Source of the DNA: Caldilineaceae bacterium SB0661_bin_32
GTDB lineage: Bacteria; Chloroflexota; Anaerolineae; Caldilineales; Caldilineaceae
NCBI GenBank assembly: GCA_009841235.1
Contig: VXMH01000002.1
Coordinates: 1-41,203, forward strand
DNA length: 41,203 bases
Reading direction: 5' to 3'
Below the pieces are notes generated by a model that saw only the letters and a program-made list of their open reading frames with translations, made no database searches and was not told the origin of the DNA. Below, piece by piece: positions 8,204-16,063 of this stretch. Positions within the stretch are counted from its first letter, which is position 1, and every line of letters starts with the position of its first letter. The translations under genes were made by a program, and so were the position numbers.

Positions 8204-8233
8204 TTGAAGCTTGGGGGCTGATCGTGCTATACT
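8204..8233 (+). promoter_or_regulatory. Promoter of tRNA-Arg
   Basis: TTGAAG (8204-8209), an 18-bp spacer and TATACT (8228-8233) with a TG extension (TGC-TATACT) place a transcription start near 8240, just before the tRNA at 8249. An 8-bp inverted repeat (8190-8197 with 8215-8222) overlaps the -35 region; its role is unclear. Confidence 0.65.
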
Positions 8234-8248
8234 TTGGCGTGCTTGTCT

Positions 8249-8322
8249 GCCCCGGTAGCTCAGTGGATCAGAGCATCTGACTTCGGATCAGAGGGTCGTG
8301 GGTTCGAATCCTACCCGGGGTG
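8249..8322 (+). tRNA. tRNA-Arg (anticodon TCG)
   Basis: The 74-nt sequence folds into a full cloverleaf. The acceptor arm is GCCCCGG with CCGGGGT (one G-U pair), the D stem GCTC/GAGC, the anticodon stem TCTGA/TCAGA with loop CTTCGGA, the variable loop GGGTC, and the T arm GTGGG-TTCGAAT-CCTAC. The anticodon at 8283-8285 is TCG, reading the Arg codon CGA. The discriminator is G8322. CCA is not encoded, so it must be added after transcription. Confidence 0.97.
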
Positions 8323-8491
8323 CTCACGTGTACGGCCTTTCCGAGGCCGACCGGACTCACCTTTGTTCCAAGGCCGCCCCGCGCACTCCCATATTGGCGC
8401 TGCGCAAGAAGGGCGGCTTTGCGTTTGTCCTAATTTCTTCTGGCATGGCTGCGATCTTCGATTGGCCGAAGACCTGCCCGGCCCTATCGAT

Positions 8492-8520
8492 GCGAGGGCA
8501 GGCACAAGGCCTGCCCCTAC
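8492..8520 (-). repeat. Dispersed GC-rich hairpin repeat (copy 1)
   Basis: This 29-nt stretch is the exact reverse complement of 41111-41139, and its first 20 nt (read on the minus strand) recur at 41184-41203. The core is a hairpin, GGGCAGGC with GCCTGCCC around a 5-nt loop. It lies in the gap between tRNA-Arg and the convergent SH3b gene. The behaviour resembles REP-type intergenic elements. No associated transposase is seen in the window. Confidence 0.8.
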
Positions 8521-8565
8521 CGGGCCGGTGAGGGGGACGGTGGAGGAGACGCGATGGGCCGCAGC

Positions 8566-10401
8566 CTACCGGACCTCACCCGTCTGCTCGACAGGGGCCA
8601 CGAATTGCCCGAAGACCCAGCCGGGCTGGCCGTGATTGTCGATCTGCCACCAGCTTCCCACCACATTCCTGCCAGTGATCGGATACTGATAGCCGGGTAC
8701 GGTCGTGTCGATGACAGGGAAGCGACCGCCGGGGCCGCTATAGACGTTCATGCGGCGGCTGAACGTCAACACCGCCTCCGTGGCCGGCAGCAGTGGAGGA
8801 AGTGGAAACCTGGCCACAATCTGTACGCTGCCCTCATTGACCAGCTCAACCAGATCGTCATAGATCCAACTGGGCCGGCCGTCTTCGTCGATCTGCCACC
8901 AGTCGCCGGCCGCATTCCTGCCGGTGATCAGATATTGACGTCCAGGTACGACTTCGCCGATGATAGGATAACTGTTGTCCGGCCCGGCGCGCAGGTTCGC
9001 CCGTCGGTTGACCGACATGAGCGCCTCTGTCACCGGCAGTAACGGGGGAGCCGGGAATTTGACGACGGCCACCTGAACGCCCCCCACGTCAACGGGAGTG
9101 ACCAACTCTCCGAAGACCCATCCGTGCCGGCCGTTTTTGTCGATTCGCCACCAGTCGCCGGCCTCATTTCTGCCGGTAATCAGATACTGCTGGCCGGTTA
9201 CCGCCACGCCGATTACAGGGTTACTGGCGCCCGGGCCACTGCGGACATTGACGCGCCGGTCGATCATCGCCACTGGAACCGATACGGGTGCATCCGGGAT
9301 ATTGGCAGCCACGAGACGATCGGACACCCAGCCGGGCTGACCGCCGTAGCTGATCCGCCACCATTTCCCAGTAAAGTCTCTCTCCAGGATCGAAAACTGC
9401 TTTCCCGCGACGATCTTGCCAATCGTGGGACTATATGGGGAGGGTTCGCTATGGACGTACATCGTCCGGTTGGTAATTATCACCGGACCGATCCCAGGTT
9501 CTGTTTCACGGTGGCCGCCGGCCCACTGCACGCGCCGCACCATCTCAGTAAGCAACGGCTCCAATTCCTCGAACATTTCTCCCAGGACGGAAAAGGTCAT
9601 AACAAGCAGATATTCGGCATCGGGCGAAAGCAGGATAACCTGCCAGCCGGCTGTCCGGACGCCGGTCAGAATTGATTGGGAGGTAGTCGGGACAGGCACA
9701 GCGCCGCGGAATCGGATCGAAACTGCCTCTTCCCTGCGGGGCCGCAGCCGTGTGATCAGATCGAAGCTATCCACGTCGATCCCGATCCGCCGGTCCAGGG
9801 CAGCGGCGGCGCCTTGCCCGAACTCGTACAACGCAAGGCCCCTTGCGGGGAATATCTCCACAATGGCGCTATTGGCGTGCAGCAGTTCGGGAGGATTCTG
9901 CGGGAAGGCGAAGCCAAAAGCAACCAATCTACTCAACTGTACACTAGACCGCAGCTCCGTCAGCAGATCCACGACTTCCGCTCTGTCCATCGCTGCCATG
10001 TCCTGCTGAAGGGTCGCTGCCTGCGAACCGTCGAAGAAGAGCCATTCCGGAGGACAAAAGAGCGTCAGGCCATGCGCTACGTCTTCGAAGGCATGCCAGC
10101 CGGCTGGGACCTTGTAAGTTTCCGGAGCAGCAGCCGGTGGGGTGACTTCTGTATCTATTTCGCCTGGTGTCGGTGTGTAGGTAGGGGAGGGGGACTGAGC
10201 AGAGGAAGACTGCGAGGGAAGGCGGACATCGCTGGAAGTTACATAAAACTCACCGGAGGTTCCGGGCGCGTGATAACTGGCAAGCGAGACCCCGCGACGG
10301 GGGGTGGTTGAATCAGAGAGCAGCTGCAGTTCGGGGGCCGCTCCAGCGAACCAGCCAAGGCAAAAGAGGAATAATGGCACCAGGTATGATATTCCCCGCA
10401 T
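8566..10401 (-). CDS. Exported protein with four bacterial SH3 (SH3b) domains
   Basis: From the ATG at 10399-10401 the protein has 611 residues. An N-terminal hydrophobic stretch (about 4-22, ISYLVPLFLFCLGWFAGA) is a signal peptide or anchor. A Ser/Pro/Thr-rich linker covers ~60-95. Residues ~100-295 form a domain also found in the downstream lipoprotein (shared pattern PPEWLFFD... and LLVMTFSV...FEELEPLLTEMVRRVQW). Four SH3b repeats follow at about 309-365, 377-433, 461-517 and 544-603, each with the pattern N(V/L)RSGP...IG.V..G..Y.I.GR...G.WW.ID..G..GWV. SH3b domains usually bind peptidoglycan or surface ligands, so the protein probably acts at the cell envelope. A TTG 4 codons upstream is the alternative start. 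Confidence 0.85.
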   Translation of the reverse strand: MRGISYLVPLFLFCLGWFAGAAPELQLLSDSTTPRRGVSLASYHAPGTSGEFYVTSSDVRLPSQSSSAQSPSPTYTPTPGEIDTEVTPPAAAPETYKVPAGWHAFEDVAHGLTLFCPPEWLFFDGSQAATLQQDMAAMDRAEVVDLLTELRSSVQLSRLVAFGFAFPQNPPELLHANSAIVEIFPARGLALYEFGQGAAAALDRRIGIDVDSFDLITRLRPRREEAVSIRFRGAVPVPTTSQSILTGVRTAGWQVILLSPDAEYLLVMTFSVLGEMFEELEPLLTEMVRRVQWAGGHRETEPGIGPVIITNRTMYVHSEPSPYSPTIGKIVAGKQFSILERDFTGKWWRISYGGQPGWVSDRLVAANIPDAPVSVPVAMIDRRVNVRSGPGASNPVIGVAVTGQQYLITGRNEAGDWWRIDKNGRHGWVFGELVTPVDVGGVQVAVVKFPAPPLLPVTEALMSVNRRANLRAGPDNSYPIIGEVVPGRQYLITGRNAAGDWWQIDEDGRPSWIYDDLVELVNEGSVQIVARFPLPPLLPATEAVLTFSRRMNVYSGPGGRFPVIDTTVPGYQYPITGRNVVGSWWQIDNHGQPGWVFGQFVAPVEQTGEVR

Positions 10402-10468
10402 ACGTACTTCCAAACCTCAATTGTCCGTGAGTTGTGGCTTGTGAACAGAGACTTCCACGTACCACAGT

Positions 10469-11380
10469 TCACTGGAGCCACTGGACGCGCTGCACTATCT
10501 CTATCAACAGCGGCTCCAACTCCGCGAAATCTTCGCTGCGGATACTAAAGGTAAGGACGACAATTCTCTCTGCTTCCGGTGAAAGAACGCCCACCTGCCA
10601 GCCAATAATCTCCAGATCCGGTTGATTGAAAAGGGCGCCCTTTGAGCGATAACGGATTGATGCTACCTCCGCGCCATTGGGCCGCAGACCGGCGACCACG
10701 TCGGCGCTGTCCACCTGGATTCCTTCCATGCTGTCCAACTGGGCAGCGATCATTTGCGCTATCAGTTGCAGGAACAGCCCTTCGGTGTGAAAGGCAATGA
10801 TATTGAAATTGTTGACAAACCGAGTGTCGCGGGAACTATCGGTGGGAAACTGGAAGCCCAAGCCGACAAAGAGATCTTCCTGCTGTATCGCCTGTGTAAA
10901 CGTATCCAACAGCTCTTTGATCTCATCGCTATTGGCCTTTTCGCCCAGCTTCTCCACGAGCTCTGCCAATACCGTTTTTGTTGGATCGAAGAGGACCCAT
11001 TCCGGCGGATAGGGAATCGACAGTCCGCGTGCGTCATCGACGTAAACCAGCCAGTAATCGGGGGACGGCACGTCCGGCGGGGAGGTGATGGCTGCCGGGG
11101 GTGGGGATTCCGGTGCAGCGGCGGTTGGTCGAACCGGTGGTTCCGGTGTGGCGGCGGTTGGCAGAGCTGGCAGTTTGCGTGCGACGGTGGTTGGCGGATC
11201 CGGCGGGTCCGGCATGGAGGTTGCCGTCGGCTCCATTGCAGCCTGCGGCCTGCTTTGGGATGGCGACGCCGGCGCCTGTTCACTGGCCGGCGGCGACTCG
11301 GGTTGGATGGGTGCGCAGCCTGCCAGGACTAACGCCGTACAGACAGATGCGAGCAGGAACAGACGGTAAACTTCCAACAT
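10469..11380 (-). CDS. Lipoprotein paralogous to the central domain of the SH3b protein
   Basis: The 303-residue protein starts MLEVYRLFLLASVCTALVLA and continues GCAPIQ: a signal peptide with lipobox LAGC and lipidated Cys at about 22. A long Pro/Ala/Thr-rich linker (about 25-110) leads to a globular domain. That domain carries RGLSIPYPPEWVLFDPTK, VGLGFQFP, and near the C-terminus ERIVVLTFSI...FAELEPLLIEIVQRVQW, closely matching residues ~100-295 of the adjacent SH3b protein. The ATG at 11378-11380 is preceded by GGGAGCGAGG. A longer in-frame start at 11452 would overlap the end of uvrA and place the signal peptide internally, so it is rejected. I do not recognise a function; it is probably anchored on the outer face of the membrane. 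Confidence 0.85.
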   Translation of the reverse strand: MLEVYRLFLLASVCTALVLAGCAPIQPESPPASEQAPASPSQSRPQAAMEPTATSMPDPPDPPTTVARKLPALPTAATPEPPVRPTAAAPESPPPAAITSPPDVPSPDYWLVYVDDARGLSIPYPPEWVLFDPTKTVLAELVEKLGEKANSDEIKELLDTFTQAIQQEDLFVGLGFQFPTDSSRDTRFVNNFNIIAFHTEGLFLQLIAQMIAAQLDSMEGIQVDSADVVAGLRPNGAEVASIRYRSKGALFNQPDLEIIGWQVGVLSPEAERIVVLTFSIRSEDFAELEPLLIEIVQRVQWLQ

Positions 11381-11444
11381 GCGCCTCGCTCCCTTTTCCA
11401 ATAGGCCGCAGGCTGAAACCAGCGCAGGGGCTTTCCCGCGGCGA

Positions 11445-14399
11445 CTAGACACTGACTACAGCCTTCAGGCAGCCTTGCAGAAACTGACCGGTGTAACTCT
11501 TCTCGATGGTCGCGACCTGCTCCGGAGTGCCTTCGGCCACCACGTAGCCGCCCTTTCCGCCGCCTTCCGGCCCCATGTCGATTACCCAGTCGCAGTTCTT
11601 GATCACATCCAGATTGTGCTCGATGACCAGGACGGTGTTGCCCCTGTCGGCCAGTTCGTGCAGGACGCTCAGCAGTTTGCGCACATCCTCGAAATGCAGG
11701 CCGGTGGTCGGCTCATCGAGGATGTAGAAGGTGTTGCCGGTGTCGCGCCGGCTTAACTCTTTGCTCAGTTTGATCCGCTGCGCCTCGCCGCCCGAGAGCG
11801 TCGTCGCCGGCTGTCCCAGGCGGATGTAACCCAGCCCGACAGCCATCAGCGTCTGCAGACGGGAGCGTATGCGGGGGATGTTCTGGAAAAAGTCCAGCGC
11901 CTCTTCGACGGTCATGTTCAACACATCGGAAATCGATTTGCCGCGGAAGCGGATATCGAGCGTTTCGCGGTTGTAGCGGTCGCCATGACACTCTTCGCAG
12001 GAGACGTAGACATCGGGCAGAAACTGCATCTCGATCCTGATGATGCCGTCGCCGTGACAGGCCTCGCAGCGGCCGCCCTTTACATTGAAACTGAATCGCC
12101 CGGCCTTATATCCGCGGGCTTTCGCCTCGGGGATGCTGGCGAACAGCTCTCGCATCGGCGTAAACAGTCCCACATAGGTGGCAGGGTTGCTGCGCGGTGT
12201 TCGCCCGATCGGACTTTGGTCGATCTCGATCACCTTATCCAGGTGCTCGATGCCCTCAATTCTCTCGCAGCTGCCAGGGCGCGCCTTGGCCCTGTAGAAG
12301 CTCTGCGCGAGCCGTTTGTAGAGGACCTCTACGACCAGGCTGGACTTGCCGCTGCCGCTGACCCCGGTCACTGCGACCAGGCGGCCGAGCGGGAAGCGTA
12401 CGTCCACCTTTTTGAGGTTGTTCTCGGTGGCGCCGCGTACGTGCAGATACTCCCCGTTTCCTTCGCGCCGGTCCATCGGAATTTCGATGCACCGCTCGCC
12501 GCGAATGTACTGGGCGGTCAGGCTTTCAGGGTGGTCGACAAAGGTATTCCGCACCGCAGAAACGACCACCTCTCCGCCGTGTTCACCGGCGCCGGGCCCC
12601 ATATCCACGATCCAGTCGGCTGCGCGGATCGTTTCCTCGTCATGTTCGACCACCAGCACGGTGTTTCCCAGATCCCGCATGCCCTGCAAGGTGTTGATCA
12701 GCCGCACGTTGTCCCGCTGGTGCAGGCCGATACTCGGCTCATCGAGAATATAGAGAACGCCCATCAACTGGCTGCCGATCTGGGTAGCGAGCCGGATCCG
12801 CTGGGACTCACCGCCGGACAGGGATACGGCGGTGCGGTTGAGAGTCAGATAGTCCAGCCCCACGTTCACCATGAACTCCAACCGCGCTTCGATTTCTTTA
12901 AGTACCTGGCCGCCGATAGCAAGCTGGCGGGGGGAGAAGAGCGGCTCGGCGCCGTTGCTTCCTGCGGCCGCCCGCACCCAGGTCAGCGAATCGTTGACCG
13001 CCATCGCCGTAATTTCAAAGATGCTCTTGCCGGCGACCGTTACCGCCAGCGCCATCGGACGCAGCCGCCGTCCCTTGCATTCGGGGCAGGGGTTGATGCC
13101 CATGTACTCTTCCAGCTTGCTGCGGATCCAATCGCTGTCGGTTTCGCGGTAGCGCCGCTGCAAGTTGGGGAGTACACCTGCATATTGTGTCTCATAGTTA
13201 CGCTCGTAGCCGCGGGCGTTGCGATATTGCACGAGCACCTTTTCCCGTCCCGGCGGTCCGTACAGGATGATATCCCGCTGTTTGCTGCTCAGCTCCCGCA
13301 CCGGCACCGTACGGGGAATCGAAAACTGGTGGCAGACCGAACGCAGCAGCTGTTTGTAGTAACCCTCGTCACCGTTACCGGGGTTCGAGCCTTGCCAGGG
13401 TCTTACGGCCCCCTCGGCAATACTGAGTTCACCGTCCAGGATCAGATCGGGGTCGAATTCCTTTTGTACGCCCAGCCCGTCGCACGAAGGACAGGCCCCG
13501 TGCGGGCTGTTGAAGCTGAAGGTGCGCGGCTCGATCTCTGTAAAACTGAGACCGCAGCGCATACAGGCGAAGTGCTCGCTGAAGACCCGGTCGGTCGCCA
13601 CCTCGCGCAGGGTGCCGTTGCCTTCAACCGGAACGCGCTTTACTTCCGAAACGATCACTGAGCCCTCGCCCAACTTGAGCGCCGTCTCAACCGAGTCGGT
13701 GAGCCGCGTGCGGTCGGTGCCCGGCAGTACGCTACCGGGGTCGTCCGGATCGGACCGTTCGGCCCGCACGATGATGCGGTCGATCACCGCTTCGATTGTG
13801 TGCATCTTGTAGCGATCCAACTCGGGCGTTTCCCCGATTTCGAACAGTGCGCCGTTGACGCGCACGCGCACATAGCCCTGCGACTGCAGATCGTCGAAGA
13901 CGCCTTTATGCTCCCCTTTACGATCTTTGATGATCGGGGCGAGGATCATCAGACGGGCGCCCTCCTCCATCTCCAGGATTGAGTTGACGATCTGCTGCGG
14001 CGTCTGCTGGGTGATGGGGTCGCCGCACTCGGGGCAATGGGGCTGACCGACGCGTGCGAAGAGCAGACGCAGGTAGTCATAGACTTCGGTGACGGTGCCG
14101 ACGGTTGAGCGGGGATTGCGCCCGGCGCCCTTCTGATCGATTGAAATTGCGGGGCTGAGACCTTCGATCTGATCCACATCCGGCTTTTCCATCAAGCCGA
14201 GGAACTGTCGCGCGTAGGAGGAAAGAGACTCGACGTAGCGGCGCTGCCCTTCGGCGTAGATGGTATCGAAGGCCAGGCTGCTCTTGCCGCTGCCGCTGAG
14301 CCCGGTGATCACCACCAGCTTATCGCGTGGAATCTCCAGATCCACGTCGCGCAGATTGTGTTCGCGTGCGCCCCGTATGATCAGTTTGTCAAGCGCCAT
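11445..14399 (-). CDS. uvrA: Excinuclease ABC subunit A
   Basis: UvrA is the damage-recognition ATPase of nucleotide excision repair. The 984 residues include the first Walker A (GLSGSGKSS, 33-41), the start of the UvrB-binding region (CPECGD), zinc-binding Cys pairs (CMRC...CPSC and CPEC), the first ABC signature [11 protein letters not shown], the second Walker [10 protein letters not shown], the zinc finger CEACHGDG...[10 protein letters not shown], and the second signature [14 protein letters not shown] with [12 protein letters not shown]. The ATG at 14397-14399 has a GGAGG ribosome-binding site 6 nt upstream. A LexA-type operator lies 82 bp upstream. The length is normal and no frame disruption is visible. 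Confidence 0.97.
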   Translation of the reverse strand: MALDKLIIRGAREHNLRDVDLEIPRDKLVVITGLSGSGKSSLAFDTIYAEGQRRYVESLSSYARQFLGLMEKPDVDQIEGLSPAISIDQKGAGRNPRSTVGTVTEVYDYLRLLFARVGQPHCPECGDPITQQTPQQIVNSILEMEEGARLMILAPIIKDRKGEHKGVFDDLQSQGYVRVRVNGALFEIGETPELDRYKMHTIEAVIDRIIVRAERSDPDDPGSVLPGTDRTRLTDSVETALKLGEGSVIVSEVKRVPVEGNGTLREVATDRVFSEHFACMRCGLSFTEIEPRTFSFNSPHGACPSCDGLGVQKEFDPDLILDGELSIAEGAVRPWQGSNPGNGDEGYYKQLLRSVCHQFSIPRTVPVRELSSKQRDIILYGPPGREKVLVQYRNARGYERNYETQYAGVLPNLQRRYRETDSDWIRSKLEEYMGINPCPECKGRRLRPMALAVTVAGKSIFEITAMAVNDSLTWVRAAAGSNGAEPLFSPRQLAIGGQVLKEIEARLEFMVNVGLDYLTLNRTAVSLSGGESQRIRLATQIGSQLMGVLYILDEPSIGLHQRDNVRLINTLQGMRDLGNTVLVVEHDEETIRAADWIVDMGPGAGEHGGEVVVSAVRNTFVDHPESLTAQYIRGERCIEIPMDRREGNGEYLHVRGATENNLKKVDVRFPLGRLVAVTGVSGSGKSSLVVEVLYKRLAQSFYRAKARPGSCERIEGIEHLDKVIEIDQSPIGRTPRSNPATYVGLFTPMRELFASIPEAKARGYKAGRFSFNVKGGRCEACHGDGIIRIEMQFLPDVYVSCEECHGDRYNRETLDIRFRGKSISDVLNMTVEEALDFFQNIPRIRSRLQTLMAVGLGYIRLGQPATTLSGGEAQRIKLSKELSRRDTGNTFYILDEPTTGLHFEDVRKLLSVLHELADRGNTVLVIEHNLDVIKNCDWVIDMGPEGGGKGGYVVAEGTPEQVATIEKSYTGQFLQGCLKAVVSV

Positions 14400-14480
14400 G
14401 CAGCCTCCAATCGTTTCCGGTTCCTGTTAGCCAAGGGCCCCGTCACGGCGCCCAACAGAAGTTAAGCAGTTCGAGAATGT

Positions 14481-14492
14481 GAACGAATGTTC
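14481..14492. promoter_or_regulatory. LexA (SOS) operator of uvrA, GAAC-N4-GTTC
   Basis: GAACGAATGTTC is a perfect match to the same GAAC-N4-GTTC palindrome seen in the recA promoter. It lies 82 bp before the uvrA ATG. A degenerate second copy, GAACAATGTTA, follows at 14500-14510 with a spacer one base shorter. The pairing of two classical SOS genes with the same motif makes LexA control likely. Confidence 0.8.
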
Positions 14493-14658
14493 GTCATCAG
14501 AACAATGTTACCACTTCTGGTCACTGCTGTCCACAAATGGAAAGTATATATTACCAAAATGCCCCGGCACTTGAGAAAGCGCAGGGGTATGCGGTATTTC
14601 TGCTCAGGTGGGGTTGATTTCCGGTCGTTTTGCCGGGTGAATACACTGGAGCGCGGAA

Positions 14659-14696
14659 CGATCTCCGGGCTGGGCGAGGCGGAAGCCCCGGAGATC
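14659..14696. terminator. Stem-loop downstream of the Nudix gene (possible terminator)
   Basis: CGATCTCCGGGCT (14659-14671) pairs with AGCCCCGGAGATCG (14683-14696) with one bulged base and an 11-nt loop. It lies about 70 bp after the stop of the Nudix gene. No U-tract follows on either strand, so intrinsic termination is uncertain; it could act with Rho or protect the mRNA 3' end. Confidence 0.35.
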
Positions 14697-14767
14697 GGTT
14701 TGATCGAATTGCTGTGCAATATATCTACGATCCGTCTACGAACAGCAGGCAGAGGGAAGTTCGCCCC

Positions 14768-15490
14768 TCATTCCTGATGTGTATTGTGCTGCCAGGTAGG
14801 GTGCGGCTGATGCCGCGGCAAATCGTAGAAGGGGCGCCGGGACGGTTCTTCTTTCTGCCACTCGAAGGCAAAGCGGATACGGGTAGGGTGGGCAGCGTGC
14901 AGGGCATCCCAAGGGAGATCCTGCGGCGTGAACCAGCCTACGCCCAGCGTCTCCCTGGTGACGATTGGCCTTCCTTCGACGTGACGTGCGGCGAAGAGCA
15001 GGCAGTAGAGGTGGTGCAGACCGCCGCCGCCGTGATAGTTGTTGTCGAATATGCCGAGAAACCCGCTCAGCGCAACCCGGCAGCCGGTCTCTTCCCACAC
15101 CTCGCGCACCGCGCCCTCCGCCGGGAGTTCGTTCACCTCGCACCACCCGCCCGGCAGGGCCCAACGCCCGTTGTCCTTCCGCTGGATCAGGAGAATGCGG
15201 CCGGCGTCATCGAAGGCAGCAGTATCCACCACCACATATGGAGAAACATAACGCGTATCGTCAAAAAAATGGCGCTGAATTTGCGCCAGCGGGCGCGCGT
15301 CCACCAGCTCCGTCAGCTCGGCAGATAACACCAGCATCTGCTCGAAGGTCTCGATCTGGTAAGGATTGTCGGCGAAATGCAGGCCGTTGTTGCTCAGCGC
15401 ACGCAGCTTTCCGGCAACGCGCAAAATCGTCTCCTCCGCCGCCCCTTCTTCCAGAACTCTTCCATCATTCGATCCCATCATCACTCCCAC
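14768..15490 (-). CDS. Nudix hydrolase with N-terminal Nudix-associated domain
   Basis: The 240-residue protein has an N-terminal helical domain (ILRVAGKLRALSNNGLHFAD...IETFEQMLVLSAELTELV), typical of the group that hydrolyses ADP-ribose or CDP-choline-like nucleotides. A Nudix domain follows with the box around 115-137 (GWCEVNE, REVWEETGC), matching GX5EX7REUXEEXGU. Such enzymes cleave nucleoside diphosphates linked to another group using Mg2+. The GTG at 15488-15490 directly follows the TGA of the GNAT gene; ATGs at 15481 and 15478 are alternative starts. It is the last gene of a dynamin/GNAT/Nudix operon. The substrate is not determined by the motif. Confidence 0.88.
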   Translation of the reverse strand: MGVMMGSNDGRVLEEGAAEETILRVAGKLRALSNNGLHFADNPYQIETFEQMLVLSAELTELVDARPLAQIQRHFFDDTRYVSPYVVVDTAAFDDAGRILLIQRKDNGRWALPGGWCEVNELPAEGAVREVWEETGCRVALSGFLGIFDNNYHGGGGLHHLYCLLFAARHVEGRPIVTRETLGVGWFTPQDLPWDALHAAHPTRIRFAFEWQKEEPSRRPFYDLPRHQPHPTWQHNTHQE

Positions 15491-16063
15491 TCATGTGGTC
15501 AATTTAGTCTCTTCAGCCGGCGGCCGCCAGCCACTGCCATCCAGTTTCTTCTCCATCGCCAGCAGACGCACCAGGCGCTTGCCTGAACGGATGCGCTGCG
15601 CCTCGCCGGTCAGGGTAAAGCCGAGAGATTGGAAAAACCTGAGAGCGCCGGGGTTGAACTGTTCGACGCCCACTTTGGCTTCACGCACGCCGCTCTCCGC
15701 AGCAAGCCACGGTTCCAGCAGAGCCCAGGCATTGGTACCCACGCGCTGCCTTTGAAACGGCTCCGCCACCAGCAGGATGCCGATATAGGCAGTGTCGGGG
15801 TCCGGCCAGTGCAGGCGGAAGTCGATCAGGCCCACCAGTTGTGCGCCGGCCTGGGGGTTGCCGGGCTCATTCGCGGCCACAATCCCCAGCCCCATACGGC
15901 CCGGCTCGGCCTCGATAGCTTCCAGATCGCGCGCCGACTGCCCGGAGGGCGCCTGGGCCAGATGATACATCGCCCAGTAAGCCGGTGACAGCTCGTATAC
16001 CCGTTGCAGCGCATCGGCGTGCAGCGAGGGTTCCAGGGGAAGCAGAGAGATGGAGGGTGTCAT
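15491..16063 (-). CDS. GNAT-family N-acetyltransferase
   Basis: From the ATG at 16061-16063 the protein has 190 residues. It shows the GNAT fold: acceptor region LHADALQRVYELSPAYW, then LVGLIDFRLHWPD, the acetyl-CoA-binding motif LLVAEPFQRQRVGTNAWALL, and AKVGVEQFNPGALRFFQSLG followed by FTLTGE. It transfers an acetyl group to an amine; the acceptor is unknown. The start is fixed by a four-base ATGA overlap with the end of the dynamin-like gene. The longer in-frame alternative (16123) would overlap that gene by 60 bp. Its stop abuts the Nudix gene, so all three are probably one transcript. Confidence 0.87.
   Translation of the reverse strand: MTPSISLLPLEPSLHADALQRVYELSPAYWAMYHLAQAPSGQSARDLEAIEAEPGRMGLGIVAANEPGNPQAGAQLVGLIDFRLHWPDPDTAYIGILLVAEPFQRQRVGTNAWALLEPWLAAESGVREAKVGVEQFNPGALRFFQSLGFTLTGEAQRIRSGKRLVRLLAMEKKLDGSGWRPPAEETKLTT

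Larger units (their letters stand above)
14400..14767. other. 368-bp intergenic region between uvrA and the Nudix gene
   Basis: No gene is supported here. The region holds the LexA-type operator for uvrA (14481-14492), an AT-rich tract around 14540-14560 and a strong stem-loop at 14659-14696. No clean uvrA -10/-35 pair stands out. The best option is TTGTTC-N17-TCACAT on the minus strand, with the operator in its spacer, as for recA. Confidence 0.6.

Noticed and set aside
8333..8349. CGGCCT-TTCCG-AGGCCG hairpin after the tRNA as terminator
   Set aside because: Stem of six pairs without a following U-tract; not enough to call a terminator.
8234..8635. 133-codon plus-strand frame starting near the tRNA (PVAQWIRASDFGSEGRGFES)
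   Set aside because: This is the well-known false translation of a tRNA-Arg gene; the cloverleaf at 8249-8322 explains it.
11985..13661. 558-codon plus-strand frame
   Set aside because: Fully antisense to uvrA, which has all family motifs; typical shadow frame in GC-rich coding DNA.
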